Source: Pseudeuparius sepicola
Lineage: Eukaryota > Arthropoda > Insecta > Coleoptera > Anthribidae
Reading direction: 5' to 3'
Length of the DNA stretch: 64,000 bases
NCBI GenBank assembly: GCA_963920635.1
Contig: OY987298.1
Location: 105,405,309 to 105,469,308 of the forward strand
Each line of letters opens with the position of its first letter. Within the stretch, counting starts at the first letter, position 1. Positions 1 through 12,265 of this stretch are shown piece by piece. The position numbers and the translations under genes are program-made. Under the pieces are notes generated by a model, which saw only the letters and a list, made by a program, of their open reading frames with translations, had not been told where the DNA came from and searched no databases.

Positions 1-595
1 AACATGATAGTGTAAGTCTTCTTTACTAAATTTACCGCTCTCGAACAAGGGTTAAATATCTACGTGTTTTGGACAAAACGAAGGGTTTTTCGAAAAAACG
101 CCAAGAGCACTTTCTTTCTCTAAATTAACAGGAGAACTCAAAAGTGATGAGATAAAATCATTTTTGGATTGTCGCATCATTTTTAGGTGAGAATTTGTTC
201 CCAACGCCCCGCCACTGCTTGAATGAAAAAATGGGAAATACCCTAATATTAAAGCTACTTTGATATTGTAGATGTCGATCAAACATTATCGAATTATCTC
301 TCATATTTTAGGAGATACATAAAAATACTGTTAAAAAAATTACAACTTTAATCCCCTGTACAGCGAAAACCATTGAGTTTTCTATATATGTTCATATGAA
401 AAAATCCTATTATTTTAAAATTTTCTAGCAGTTTTTAAAGTATTGCTGATAAAGTTTGGACCACCCTGTAGATCCATTGCGTAGGATCCTGACTACTTAA
501 AAAATTACGCTAATTAACATTCAAATTTTTGCGTTGCGGTTTTCTACGAATACTAAATACTAATTAGTAATTTAATTGGAATAATATTTTAACAG
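1..595 (+). other. BRD8 intron, 3' part
   Basis: Noncoding AT-rich sequence that ends in the splice acceptor TTTTAACAG at 587-595, directly before the BRD8 coding exon. It holds no convincing coding region; the small minus-strand ORF at 52-282 has no recognisable domain. A phrase of the type CCACCCTGTA near 461-471 resembles the termini of TA-target elements seen elsewhere in the window, but no partner end is visible here. Confidence 0.7.
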
Positions 596-1844
596 GTCAC
601 CACAACCCGAAATTCCCTTGAAGGCAGACACACCTGAAATCCCTAAAGAATCCGAAGAAGGGGTACCGGCAACTGACCCACCTCAAGGCCAGAAGGGATC
701 TGGTTCAGTTGAGATTGTTGAAGTTGTCATGGAGGATCTAGAATGCAGCAAAGAGTTGAACAAAACACAAATACAGGATATTGTACATTCAAATAAAATT
801 GAAGAGCCAGAAGAAACAAAGCCAGAAAAGCCAAATGAAGAAGAGCAGGAGGACGATGAAGAGAGGGAAGAAGAAGAAGGTGAAGAAGAACAACAAGAAG
901 AGGAAATCAAATCTGAAGAAGAAAGCAAACTGGAAGAAAAAGAAGTTGTAAAAGATGAAGCAGAGTCTGCAAGCGATGCAACGGATACTAAGAGTACTGT
1001 TGACGTAAATGCCGAAGAGCAGGGGCAACCTGAAACTGCAAATTTTCACGAAGAACTTTATGACAATGTCAGTATGGAAGTAAAGATAGACAAAACAGGG
1101 AAAACTAAGAGGGACTACTCTAGAACAAAGAAGAAGGAAGAGAAAGGATTAGATGTTCTGCTAGCAATTGAAAAGGCACACCTTGAAGATGTTGACTTTA
1201 ATGAAGAATCAATCGATCACATTTCAGATATAGAAAAGAAGGACATTAAACTGAAGAAGATATCTGAGAATGAGCGTTCAAATAGCCCTTGGACAGAAGA
1301 AGAAGATGTTTCTAGTGCTACAGGTATTAGAAGGTACTCAACACCTGCAACACCTATTGATTCGGTACCGAATTCGCCTGCCTCAAGTATCACTTACGAC
1401 GATGACCGCGATTATAGAAATTGGAAGAAGTCTGTGATATTGGTATACAACAGGTTGGCAACAAATAAATATGCATCATTATTTTTGAAGCCGATAACTG
1501 AAGATCAGGCGCCGGGTTATAGTAGTGTTGTGTATAGGCCAATGGATTTGCAGACGATAAAGAGGAACATAGAGAGCGGTGTGATTCGCACAACTTTGGA
1601 GTTTAAGAGGGACGTGATGTTGATGTTTACAAATGCGATAATGTACAATAAGACAAATGACACAGTGTATAATATGGCGAAGCAGATGCAGGAGGAGTCG
1701 TTAAATCCCATCGATATCCTGATGCAGGCCCAAGGACAAGTCAGCATGCCATCGAGAAGGGAAACGAGGACCAGCGAGTCAAGTTCAAAGAGGAAGAGGC
1801 CCATCGAGGAGAATATAAAGAACAAGAAGCGCAAGGAAGACTAA
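596..1844 (+). CDS. BRD8: BRD8 (bromodomain-containing protein 8), last coding exon
   Basis: C-terminal 415 residues of BRD8, a subunit of the nuclear TIP60/NuA4 histone acetyltransferase complex that reads acetylated chromatin. The exon starts after the acceptor AG at 594-595. Base 596 completes a split codon and the frame then runs from 597 to the TAA at 1842-1844. The first half is low-complexity and very acidic (Glu-rich, about 840-960), as in BRD8 orthologues. A Ser/Thr/Pro linker follows (STPATPIDSVPNSPASS, about 1340-1390). The bromodomain spans about 1412-1730: RPMDL of the ZA loop is at 1536-1550 and the acetyl-lysine-binding Asn, in MYN, is at 1647-1649. A basic tail (KRKRP, KNKKRKED) is probably a nuclear localisation signal. 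The N-terminal part of the protein lies upstream of the window. An internal TTG at 618 is not the start. The family assignment is secure from the BRD8-specific linker plus bromodomain. Confidence 0.95.
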
Positions 1845-2290
1845 CATTATGGATTCAGGTATCTCGCAGAAGAGGTCCTGGATTTCACTTATTTCTTTTA
1901 AAAACACCCAAACTATGAGGAGGCATTGTAGTTATTGAGTTTAATTTATTTGTAGTGGGTAAACGAAATATTTTGGATAGCTTTATATTGTTGGAATATA
2001 TTGTTAAATTTTAGACTATCTGAAATTTGCCTTAAATTTACGACAATTTTCTACATAAAATTATTGATAATCAATCCATGTTACTTATTCAAGTCTATCT
2101 ATGTAATTAAATGTAATTAAATTGTCCAAGTATCAAATTTAAAAAGGGAACGTAATAGTCTCTATATGAATATCAAAATAAAAATTGTACAATTTTCTAT
2201 TTAGTAAAGGATTAAACAATATATTAGATGTGATATAAATAATAATATATGTGCTCCCAAAAAATAATAAACAACAAGAAATATTCACTC
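1845..2290 (+). promoter_or_regulatory. BRD8 3' UTR with poly(A) signals
   Basis: AT-rich sequence after the BRD8 stop codon. Canonical AATAAA hexamers lie at 2177-2182 and 2266-2271, so the transcript probably ends near 2200 or 2290. The true cleavage site cannot be read from DNA alone. Confidence 0.6.
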
Positions 2291-2986
2291 TTGTATTAAT
2301 TAATTCATATCTTCTCAACTCTGGTCATACGTGGATGCCACGTGTTGACATGTCACCATAATCAAAGATGTGTACAACCTAGATACACAGAGCTCGAGTA
2401 TCACGGGGGGTACGCCTAATGTCTCACATTTTTTGAGCTGCTGGAGAATCCCGAGATAAACCTGCTTGTATGGTAAGTGCAAGAGAGTCGAAGCGAGGTG
2501 GGCGAGAGACAGGTAGACAGCAGCCGCTCACCAATGACCATCTACTCGATACAAGATAGCACAATTATCAATTTATTTGGAGAATCTGTGTTTCTGAATA
2601 TCTAGATTTTATAAAACTTTGCCATCAAGACCATATTTATACCATAGCTCACAATTTTAGGCTTTGGAATAAAAAGGGAATTTGCTTTGCTTATGTATGA
2701 AAAATATATAGTTTAAAAAAGCTTCAGTGCTATATCAATTTCATGTGATTCTGGAAGTGTCCTTTTCCAATTTATTTATTTTATAATAATCTAGACATTG
2801 GTAAGTTGAAATCTTCCTCTTATACCTTCATTTAATTAAGAGAAAGTTTTAGAAACAAGGGCTATGGACTAGTCTGTTGGACTTGTTCACATAAACTAAA
2901 TATTAATACAAGCATTTTTGTTGGTTGTTTTGTATAATAATTTGATTGTAACAAAATACATGACGAAGTTAGATAGTCTGTTTCTA
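2291..2986. other. intergenic, nothing recognised
   Basis: Unique-looking AT-rich sequence between the BRD8 3' end and the Minos-like remnant. A moderately GC-richer patch (about 2380-2530) has no coding frame that I recognise. Confidence 0.4.
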
Positions 2987-3021
2987 CCAGGGACCCTTTA
3001 AAATAAGAAAGGGTCCCTGGT
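2987..3021. repeat. perfect 14-bp-arm hairpin
   Basis: ACCAGGGACCCTTT (2987-3000) is followed, after a 7-base loop, by its exact reverse complement AAAGGGTCCCTGGT (3008-3021). It lies about 150 bp upstream of the Minos-like transposase start. It could be a stem at the edge of that element or an unrelated small inverted repeat. Confidence 0.8.
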
Positions 3022-3166
3022 TTCTACAAAGGGTAAGCTGCTGTGCTACAAGTTTAGTAGGCGGCTCTGAAATAAATCACAATATTTGACGTTTCAATAT
3101 GTTTAAACAAGGCGTTAGTGACATTTCACAACATATTTGTGCATTCATTGTTGTTGACAAATAAAA

Positions 3167-4139
3167 ATGTCTCGTGGTAAGGCTGTTTCTGAAGAAATAA
3201 GGAATCTTATAATTCACTTACATTCAAAAGGCAAATCTGTGCAAAATATTATTAAACTTTACTGTACAATAACAAGAACGACCAGGAAAATTTTAAAATT
3301 TGGATTAAACTTTACAAAACTACTCCGTTGCTCAGAAGAGGAGAAATGGAAGTCGGCCACATTTTTCTGATATAAATTTAAGGGCTCTGAGAAGGATTAT
3401 CCTGCAAAATCGTCGGGCTAATTATGGAGAATTGAGAGTTTTATAGAATCAGGCAACAGATAAATGTTTTTCAAGGGCGACTTGTCACAGGGCTGCCTGA
3501 AAACTAGGGTATAAAACTTACAAGGTAAGCCCAAACTGTTTCGGATTTTTTTCAGTTTTTAATTTTACGATCTGTAGGCAAAGGAAAAGCCTTTACTAAC
3601 CAAGAGGCAGAAGAAAAATACACTGTTGTGGGCAAAAGAGCACCGAGCTTGGTCTCAGCATCGATGGAACTCAATTATATGGAGTGATGAGGCTAGATTT
3701 GAAGTTTGTGTTGGTGTTAGTCGAAGCCGGGTCATTAGAACTAAAGGAGAAGTGTACTATCTATCACACGGACTGCCTTAAGAAGAAAGTTAAGTTTCCG
3801 TCCCCCGTGGTGATTTGGGGATCCGTGTCAGCTAGAGAGGTCAGAAAATCACACTTTGTAGATGGCATCATGAACGCTGATAAATACATTAACGTTCTTC
3901 AAAATAATTTGAAACTAAAAATTGAAGAACTGTGTTTGCAAAATATTGATTGTATCTTCCAACAAGATGGCGCTTCTTGTCATACAGTTAAAAAAGTGAA
4001 TGATTGGATGTTAGAAAACAATATTTTGCTTTTAAAATCCCAAGAAATTTTGAATAGTTTCACTCCAGATGATTGCCAAACATTAGTTAACACTATGTCG
4101 AGACATATTGAGGCAGTAATAATCGAAAAGGTGATGTAA
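3167..4139 (+). pseudogene. Minos-like Tc1/mariner transposase, broken
   Basis: Remnant of a Tc1-superfamily DDE transposase close to the Minos group. It begins with ATG at 3167 (MSRGKAVSEEI..., the N-terminal helix-turn-helix region). It passes through a frameshift before SDINLRALRRIILQNRRANY (about 3363-3420), in-frame stops at about 3445 and 3508, and then GYKTYK/AKEKP across a short intron. The first catalytic Asp is in WSDEARF (codon 3686-3688). Another frameshift follows near 3755, then KFPSPVVIWGSVSA and the second catalytic Asp in FQQDGASCHT (3966-3968). The block that normally carries the third acidic residue, in the SPDLNPIE region, is missing: the sequence jumps from LENNILLL to the C-terminal tail. 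With frameshifts, stops and this deletion it cannot encode an active enzyme. No clear long TIRs were found around it. Confidence 0.9.
3525..3577 (+). other. 53-bp intron inside the Minos-like transposase gene
   Basis: GTAAGC at 3525 and CTGTAG ending at 3577 bracket 53 bp. Removing it joins ...KTYK to AKEKPLLTKR in frame, exactly the conserved Tc1/Minos sequence, whereas leaving it in breaks the frame (53 is not a multiple of 3). Minos is known to carry one short intron in its transposase gene, so this is probably the same ancestral intron. Splicing itself is inferred. Confidence 0.75.
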
Positions 4140-5091
4140 CGCAGTGGTAATTTTCTATTTAATTTTTCTCGATTTTCTGTTTATTGACTAGGAATATCTT
4201 TAAAAAATTCTTTGCTCGTTAAAATATAGTTTAATTATATGCCAAAAGTTAATAAACGTTTCCTATATAATTAGAAAAATGTGTTGATTTTAATAAATTT
4301 TCTGTTAAATAATTTCTTCAAAAAACATGTTTTTATTAGTTTGGGCCAACTTCACTGAGTCAGGGCTCGTATACCCTATACCTCTCCAAATTGAATTTTT
4401 TTATTGAAAAAATTTAGTAAAACATCCCAAATCACTATGTAAGGGATGAAAGGAGATTGATAACCTGGGATTTGGGTTAAATATCACAAAACTGGTTCTA
4501 GCTTTTTCAAACTAATCACATTTTTTTCTGCCTATCGAATACTGCTCATATTGAGGATTTTAAGAAACAGGTACAACTAAAAAATAATTCTACCAATGAC
4601 TCCATATAATAAGTCTGTTTGGTTACATTCTTCACAAGGATAACATAATATTGCATTGCCTCGAATACAGTCTATAACAAACCGCCCAACTGCCAAAAAA
4701 TCTATTCCCAAATGGTGGCTGCATGACCAGGCATGCAGAAATCACATATAGGTGATATTTGGCAGAAATTTCTTGCCAATGAAAGTTATACTGCTGGTTG
4801 TTATCTCTGCTGAGTTAAGACTAGACAAATGAAATTAGGGTTTGTACCTGAAAAGAAAATTCACAAGTTTAATTTGGACACTAAAGGAACGTGATAGAAA
4901 GTTACTAAAATTTAAACCTGTATTCTAAATGAGAAATGGTGGAACATAGATTATTATTATTTGTTGTGACCATTTTTGAAACTTCAAACTTTTATGATAT
5001 TTACAACCAGATATAAGTCCCTAGAAGTAATAATAATTCTCAAAATACTTCAAACTAGGACACCCCAGAAGTAACCATATGCAATTGCATG
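4140..5091. other. intergenic, nothing recognised
   Basis: AT-rich sequence after the Minos-like remnant. The first 200 bp probably still belongs to that element (its 3' flank to about 4390). The rest shows no gene or repeat that I can name. Confidence 0.4.
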
Positions 5092-5470
5092 CCGTCATAT
5101 TTCATTGTTGTTTACGGATTGGGGTGGCGCTACACGACGAAAAAAATTATAGATTATAGGAGGGCATTCTGGGGCTATTGGGATGCCAGTTTCTGACGTT
5201 TAAAAAATCCAAAATTTTAAATATCCAGCTTTATTACAATAATTTACCTTCTTTTTACGGTAACGAATTGTCTTTGTATCCAGTATTTGGCAGTTTTATC
5301 CTATTAATACGGCTTTTCGAGGTAGATTTGTTTGTGATAACATGAAATTTTCGCGCACATGAAGAAAATGGTATGCACACTGCCCAGACCATTAGGTGAA
5401 TTGCAGAAGAATAAACACTATTTTGGAATTATGGGATTATCTGATCAACCAGCTGAAGAAGCGAAAATTA
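5092..5470 (-). mobile_element. family A TIR element, truncated inverted copy
   Basis: The segment from about 5095 (GTCATATTTCATTGTTGTTT) to about 5455 is the reverse complement of about 5791-6137 in the neighbouring family A copy, including the patch reading GATCAACCAGCTGAAGAAGC. It is a partial copy lying head to head with the fuller copy. No coding capacity. Confidence 0.75.
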
Positions 5471-5499
5471 AAGAATTAAGATATTAAGATATTAAAGAT

Positions 5500-6173
5500 A
5501 TATCTTGGTCCAGCCTCTACACTACATTAAAGACCTGTGCATAGCGCTGTTTCAAGCGATCGCCACTGGCGCTACATGATGAAACAAATTTACAGGATGG
5601 TTTAATGCTAAAAACACCATTGTTGCAGAATCTTTTATAAAATAAAAACATGCAAATATGTCTGTTACGAAGAATTTAATATTCAAAATAAAATATTTGT
5701 TTGTTATGTCCCTTTCATTTGACAAGTTTACATGGCATATTTCCATACATTTTCTTAAGAAAAGCGAGTCCAAAAAGCAAAATTCTCGCTTCTTCTGCTG
5801 GTTGATCAGATCATCCCATAATTCCAAAATAGTGTTTATTCTTCTGCAATTCACTTAAATGGTCTGTGCATACCATTTTCTTCATGTGCATAGAAATTTC
5901 ATGTTACACAAACAAATCTACCTATGTTAATGCCAAATAGGTACTGGACGCAAAGACAATTCGTTACCGTAAAAAGAAGGTATATCGTAATAAAGCTGGA
6001 TATTAAAACTTGGGACATTCTTAACGTCAGAAACTGACATACTAATAACCACAGAATATCCCCCATAACCTATAAGTCGCCATTTTTTTTGTTGAGTAGT
6101 GCCACTCCAGTCCGCAAACAACAATGAAATATGATGTCATGCTCGCTCGGGTCTTTAATATAATGTCTGTCCA
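5500..6173 (+). mobile_element. family A TIR element, near-complete copy
   Basis: Noncoding element of about 0.67 kb. The right end (GGGTCTTTAATATAATGTCTGTCCAG, read from the element inwards as CTGGACAGACATTATATTAA) matches the left end (CACTACATTAAAGACC, about 5519-5534) as degenerate terminal inverted repeats. A second copy sits at 55107-63974 with intact TIRs and a 7-bp TSD, which defines the family. The ORFs on both strands here (5552-5854, 5658-5858, 5927-6124) are shadows without homology. Confidence 0.75.
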
Positions 6174-7519
6174 GTTCACCTGCAGCCCCGCCTGAATATA
6201 TAGAATGTTGGGTTTCTAATTTTTCTATAAACCCTTGGAATATATTTTTTTGTACTATGGATCTTCATATTCACTAAAATAAGGTATTTCTCTTGATTAA
6301 AGAGAAAGTGCTTGTTCAGCATAAAGATTTTATTATGAGAGTTAGGTCATTCTATGATTTTGGAGGCAAGATAAGATTGAATAAAGGGTACCCCTAAAAT
6401 AGCAGATGAAGTGAGATGAAGTTGTAGGTTTTGGAAATCTTGAGAATCCCCGAAAATGATATTTTAAATGGATGACCCTGAAGAATTTGTCATTTCTGTC
6501 TTTAGTTATTTGGTTCGGAATAGGCTAGGTTCTTTTTCCCTACCTTTTCAGTCCCCATTATCGTTGTCGAGTATTAAAGGGAATCCGAAATTAATCCATC
6601 CCTTTTATATTGTTATTACAAATATGATTATTTTGTTTTATGATTTCTGACACATATATTCAATGTAACCAATGCCGCCTTTCTTCACACTTCAGTCCCC
6701 ATCAGCATAAGATTTTTTTCATTGCCGACTTCCACAATAAGAGACGGCAGCCCCACTTTTTTCTTATGGCAGCGCCCGACTCCAAAAAGAGAATGGGGCA
6801 TCATACTCTACTTATTGTAGCAGTCAGCAATGAATAAAATCTGATGTGACTTTTTAAATCTTAAAACACATGAAAGTAACACAGGCGGTTTGTAATAAGG
6901 GTACCACAATTTACAAAAACATTAACTCGAAACTAAATTTTAGCCCCAAGTTTTGTTTTGATTTTTGTAATCTACACCCCAAACAAAATTAAAAAATTTA
7001 ATTGAAATCGGTCATATTATGTATGTATAATAGAAAATTAACGAATTAGTAATCATTTATATGGTTTCATAATAATATGTTTGCCTACTTTTGTTCAAAA
7101 TTGGGCGAGATATCAGTTTAACACTGTGTTAAGATCCAATATCTTCTAATGAAGGTTGTCTTGGCAAATGTAGTGGAGGGAACAACAAATATTAGTTTCA
7201 GATGAAATTCTAATAATTTGTTACATTAGGTAGGTATTAAATAAGGTTGTGTATTCACCACCAATAAACTGAAGGTGTAACGTCCCTGATCGCCTATCCA
7301 AAATAGTTTCTAACTGATCCAAGCTAAGGATTTTATGTGAAAATAGGCCTTCACTGCATCAATTGTCCTAATCCAGGAACCCTTCCATTTACAATGATAA
7401 CAAGAGTATAGTTGGTACCTACCTACATATTCCTTTGTCTAAGAATGTGTAGGGCAGCAAACAACCTCCCAGATTACTGTTATCTGCGATAAAGCATTAT
7501 AAGCACGAAAAATAATATA
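6174..7519. other. intergenic, one small inverted repeat
   Basis: No gene recognised. Bases about 6719-6834 form an imperfect hairpin whose outer arms are CATTGCCGACTTCCACAATA and the complement of TATTGTAGCAGTCAGCAATG, about 115 bp in all, probably a small MITE. The short ORFs at 6468-6650 and 6640-6837 have no recognisable domain. Confidence 0.45.
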
Positions 7520-10500
7520 ACAGAGCAACTGTAAAAATGCGGCTTTATTCAAATATTTAAATAAATTATGACATTGGTTTCTTAAAAACAATAAAAATGG
7601 TTTTACTCTAATAGTTCACCAAAAAGTAGCGATGCGCAATTTAAAAGAGGCACTTTTCTACACTTAGTTTTCTTACATTTTAAATAAAAGGCATATGGGA
7701 AAAGTTATTTTCGAATTTCAGGAAAGAACTGTGTTTCTGTATTTATTTCAGTTACTAAACCCACTTACTTACATACGTAAGTTGACATCTCTATAAACGA
7801 TCCCATAATACTGATAAAACATTTCAAGTACTTTCATACAAAATACAAAAACAGCTTTAACCTCCTTAGCCTAATAATTATAATTACAATGTAATCTATT
7901 GGTGTTTTAAAACTCAATTAACAATGTGATACACTCCATTTTTACGACTATCTGTTTTTTACTTTCTAAAAATGATAAAATAATTTATAATTTCCACGAA
8001 TATTTTCAAAAACATTCTATATTGTAGTTTAAAATATAGATATCCAAGTACACACTTTTAATTTGTTCGGAATAATAAGATGAACAGTCGTAAAAATAAA
8101 GTTAGATACTAAAATTTATTGTAGATAATTTAAGTTTTGCATAATATTAAATAATAATAAATCCTTCCAAGTTAGTACGTTTTTAAAAAATGTCATTGAT
8201 TACAGCATGAGCACTTTTGGTAAAAATATATTAGATTTTATACGAATGTAATTTGAAAATCTAGAGTGTGTGGGAACTAATTTTTACAACTAAAATGTAT
8301 CATATTATACATCTACATCTCATTTACTTGTAACAAAGCATATTTATAACTTCAGTCTATGCTAGTATTTTCCCTTATGGCAAGAAAGAACTATTTTGTA
8401 AAACATAATTTTGATATTTTTAATCTCGCATTTTGTTATGCTAGGTATTTATAAAACAAACAACTAGATATACTCAGGTCTATAATAAATAAAAAAATAT
8501 AAACAAATTCCATAGCGTAATTGTATCTAACGCAACAATTAAATGCCTTTATTAAGAAAATTACAACTAGCAATAAATTACGTTTCCACTACCAAACTAG
8601 ATATCACCAAAAAGTAATTTAACTAATCGAAATAGTAAAAAACAATTATTTCAATAGTTTGATATTTCAGTCACCTACTTTAAAATTTTATTTTATCTTT
8701 TACTGCAAAATGTTCGATTTTTTTAAGGAAAATATTTACATAACAGGCTTGTTAAATTAAATATCTACATATGGCTAATATAACAACATGAGTGTAACAA
8801 ACAATATGTTACAATAATTAAAAACATTAACATTGTTCTATATAAATATTTACGAACAATTTTGCAGGTAACAGATACAATAATATTAAAAACAGTTTAT
8901 ATCGTGGTATTTTAATAGTATATAATATGCTAGTAATTGCACTACAATGATTTCATAGTTTACTCGTTTTGAATAATACTGGTTGCTTTTAGTATCATTC
9001 TCCTACTTTAAACCAAAAACTTGTGAGAGTGAGTGACCTGTGCGCATTAAATACCTCTATTTAAGAAATTCATCTTTGCAACCATTTCCTGAAGCACAGC
9101 TTGCAGTACATATCAATATTACCAATTATCTAGAATATTTGTGTATTTCGATTCATCTGACGTGAGTACAGCAACCAGTTTTATTAAAACGTACATCGCC
9201 TTAAAATGGTATAATTCGTCCAAGGGTTGGTGAGCTACAACATCAATATTGATATTTGTTTAATTATTTTTACAACTACAATTAAATATTTAGTTGTCGC
9301 TCACCATAGTCCTTGGTCTAAGATGTAGACATACCAAGTCATTTAACTCCAAGCACACAATAGCCGACGTAAAGTTACTTAGTTGCATTTGTCACAATTG
9401 TTTAGAATGGATTGTTTTAAACAAACCAGTTACTAGAGTTTTTGTTCATAATAACACAATCATATTGTAGATCACAGCTAATAGTGAAGATTCCCTTCTT
9501 TTATATCAATATTCAATATTATATTACAGCCCCCAAGTGGTTCACTTGGATTCAAATGGAAAAACTAAGAGAAATAGATTATACAGTTGCAAGCTTTGCA
9601 ATGTGTTGAATCAAAGTGAACGATTTGCGGTTAAGATATTAATGGTCCTGCAAACTCATAGATTAGTAAGTTTTTGTATAGAAACTTAGGCCTAACTTGC
9701 ACTTTTATTAGCTACTTATCTAAAGTTCTAATATACTGGTCTGCAGGAAAATTTACTCTACAGCAACAGCCCCGGTTTATGTTATAGAAATAATTTCTGC
9801 CAATGAATCGTTCAATGCAATATAGGCAAGCAACTAATACTCCTAATTTATAAATATTAGGCTGCATTATAAACTCTCAACTAACTTAATAATAGGAACA
9901 AAATTTACTTTACCGTGCTTCTTTTGTTCTTATAGATCTGTTGCGCTATGAAATTAAATTTTCACAATAAATGATAACTTCAAAGAATTAACGTAACATC
10001 AATTATATTTTAGTTGGGTATGGTATGAGTTTAATATGTTGTTCTATAAAAAATAGGAATTTATTTGGTGTTGGATATGTAAAAGTGCAAGAAGTTACAA
10101 AAATATATTAAATGTTATATTTGATTCATTTAACATGTGCAATAGGAATGTCCTTAACATTACTATATAGGACTAGTATTTCTGTAATATTCCTTTCATT
10201 GTGTATTTTTTAGGTAACCGTAACTTCAAAAAACAAGAAATATTAGAATGTATCTTCTTAAATTGTGGTCATCTACGTTAAATATAAACTTGTAGTTTTT
10301 ACATCGATTACCAAAAATAAAAGGGAAAAAAGAATTTGACAAAAGAATTTTACTAAAAGATTCATAAACCGAGGCTTGAAGAATTCCATAAATTTCATTG
10401 AGCACCTAATATATTTAAGCTAACTTAGGATAAATTTCTATTTCACTAATATTGCACATTTCTAGCAAATGTCCTTTGCACATATTGCTTTTCAAAACAC

Positions 10501-10660
10501 AATAAAGCTCTTATTGGACACCCACAGGGAAAGTGCTGCCAGTTAGAATGTTTTAATATTATCACGATTTTCATAGAATACTTAAACTATATACCTCTGT
10601 AGTTGTACCTACATTATGTGTTACAGTTAAACAAAATTTAACAATTTCACTTTGATCCTA
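7520..10660 (-). other. repeat-poor AT-rich block, candidate distal UTR
   Basis: About 3.1 kb without an ORF of 60 codons in any frame and without the fold-back, TIR or CAGGGTG-type repeats that fill the rest of the window. At its left edge is TTTATT at 7544-7549, which is AATAAA on the minus strand. The block lies between the convergent BRD8 and Ih genes, so a very long or alternative Ih 3' UTR is possible, but no splice link is visible. It could equally be ordinary intergenic DNA. Confidence 0.3.
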
Positions 10661-11197
10661 ACCGGCAGCAGTCAGTGGTTGTCAAATTCGGCAATCCAAA
10701 TTACCAATTCAATACCGGCAATGCCAATAAGTGACTTGGATTGCTTTGATGGTGGGAAGGCTTTACCAAGTAGGTGGCACTTCAGTGTACCTCTAATTTA
10801 TTGACCTTGCTATGGGAATGTTCTGGTTTTTGCAATAAAGACACATAAAGTAACCTCAATTCAATTCCTTGGTTATATGGACTCGGCTACTAGGCCATTC
10901 ATCCAATTCCGAGGACCACCTCCAACATTACGCAGTTAGGCCGTCCGCCTTCTGCATCTGGCAGGGATAGTCTGGCTTCTATGCCATACCCCTAGCAGAA
11001 TTAAAATCATCTTCCACGATGTGGCGTGGCTAATTTTCAAATCTATCATTCCGTTAATCTTTAAAGTTTTTCCTCTTTTAGAGAGTAGAGTGTTATAACT
11101 TAGATTTGGATGGAATTTTGAGATCTCATTCGCCCGCCGCCACGATGGAACCGAAACACGGCACGTGGTCTAGACCACCATTTTACTGTCGGATGTA
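10661..11197. other. intergenic; GC-richer unassigned patch
   Basis: Bases about 10880-11030 are clearly richer in GC than their surroundings. On the minus strand one frame is open for about 30 codons (ARLSLPDAEGGRPNCVMLEV) and then stops. No splice sites or known domain support an exon. It may be a fragment of a retroelement. Confidence 0.3.
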
Positions 11198-11855
11198 CAG
11201 GGTGTCCCATTTTGGGTGTGTTTGGGTGTTTTTCTCAAAAATCTCGGTTATTATTAAAGCTAGAGGGTTGCGGTTTTCACGTCACTGTATTACTTTTTTG
11301 AGAGGAATTTGGTGGACCAATCAGATTTTAGATAAGTTTTATAGTTTCCGCGCATTGGCGCAGGACTGAAATTTTCGATTTTTTGGAAACCTCTCTCCAG
11401 GCTACAACTTATATATATCGACAAATTTAATGGACAATTTTTATAGATTTTTTGGCGTACAATCGAATGGAATAATTAGTTTTTTGGTAGCGTTAATAGT
11501 TTTTGAGATATGAACGTTATATATTTTTTAAATGGAAACCATAGTTCATATCTGAAAAACTATTAACGCTACCAAAAAACTAATTATTCCATTCGATTCT
11601 ACGCCAAAAAATCTATAAAAATAGTTGATTAAATTTGTCGATATACATATATAAGTTGTAGCCAGGAGAGAGGTTTCCAAAAAATCTAAAATTTCAGTCC
11701 TGCGCCAATGCGCGGAAACTATAAAACTTATCTAAAATCTGATTGGTGCACCAAATTCCTCTCAAAAAAGTAGTATAGTGAGGTGAAAACCGCAACCCTC
11801 TAGCTTTAATGATAACCGAGATTTTTGAGAAAAACACCCAAAATGGGACACCCTG
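11198..11855. mobile_element. TA-target fold-back element, 658 bp
   Basis: A long palindrome. The left arm begins CAGGGTGTCCCATTTTGGGT and the right arm ends with its reverse complement. The arms are about 300 bp each and meet near 11535-11545 (CATATCTGAAAAACTATTAA and its complement are recognisable). Both ends are flanked by TA (11196-11197 and 11856-11857), the TSD of the Tc1/mariner superfamily. It is noncoding; the ORFs at 11106-11369 and 11694-11876 are two readings of the same arms. Confidence 0.9.
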
Positions 11856-12265
11856 TACAGGTTGCTCGATCCACACGCCGCGACGGTCGAAAGAGAACTA
11901 TAGGGTAACCTTATTCAAACTGAAACTATTGGCAATGCACAATTTCCTTACGAAGCTTATACACAATAAAGGCCAGAGACCAATAAAATTTACAATATAT
12001 ATATATGAAAATTAATAATAATTATTTTCACATCTTATCATCATATTTTATATTATACCTATGTTTTCATATCTCAATTTGGCAGATAAAATAGATAAAC
12101 TTATAGATTTTTCTCTAGAACTAACTATTTAATGTTGGTGTGCCATTTTCATCTTGCATGGTTTTAGTCAAAACAAAATCAGTATTTTAGTCAACCTTCT
12201 TGTCTGGTTTTCAGTTGTTTTTCCATCTAATATTAAAGCTATATCTGACTGTTTTTTAATTATTA

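Noticed and set aside
683..1834. Minus-strand ORFs antisense to BRD8 (poly-Ser and poly-Phe/Leu)
   Set aside because: Antisense shadows of the Glu/Lys-rich BRD8 coding sequence.
11106..11876. Two ORFs ending ...SFRALAQD as a gene pair
   Set aside because: Both are the two arms of one palindromic element read on opposite strands.
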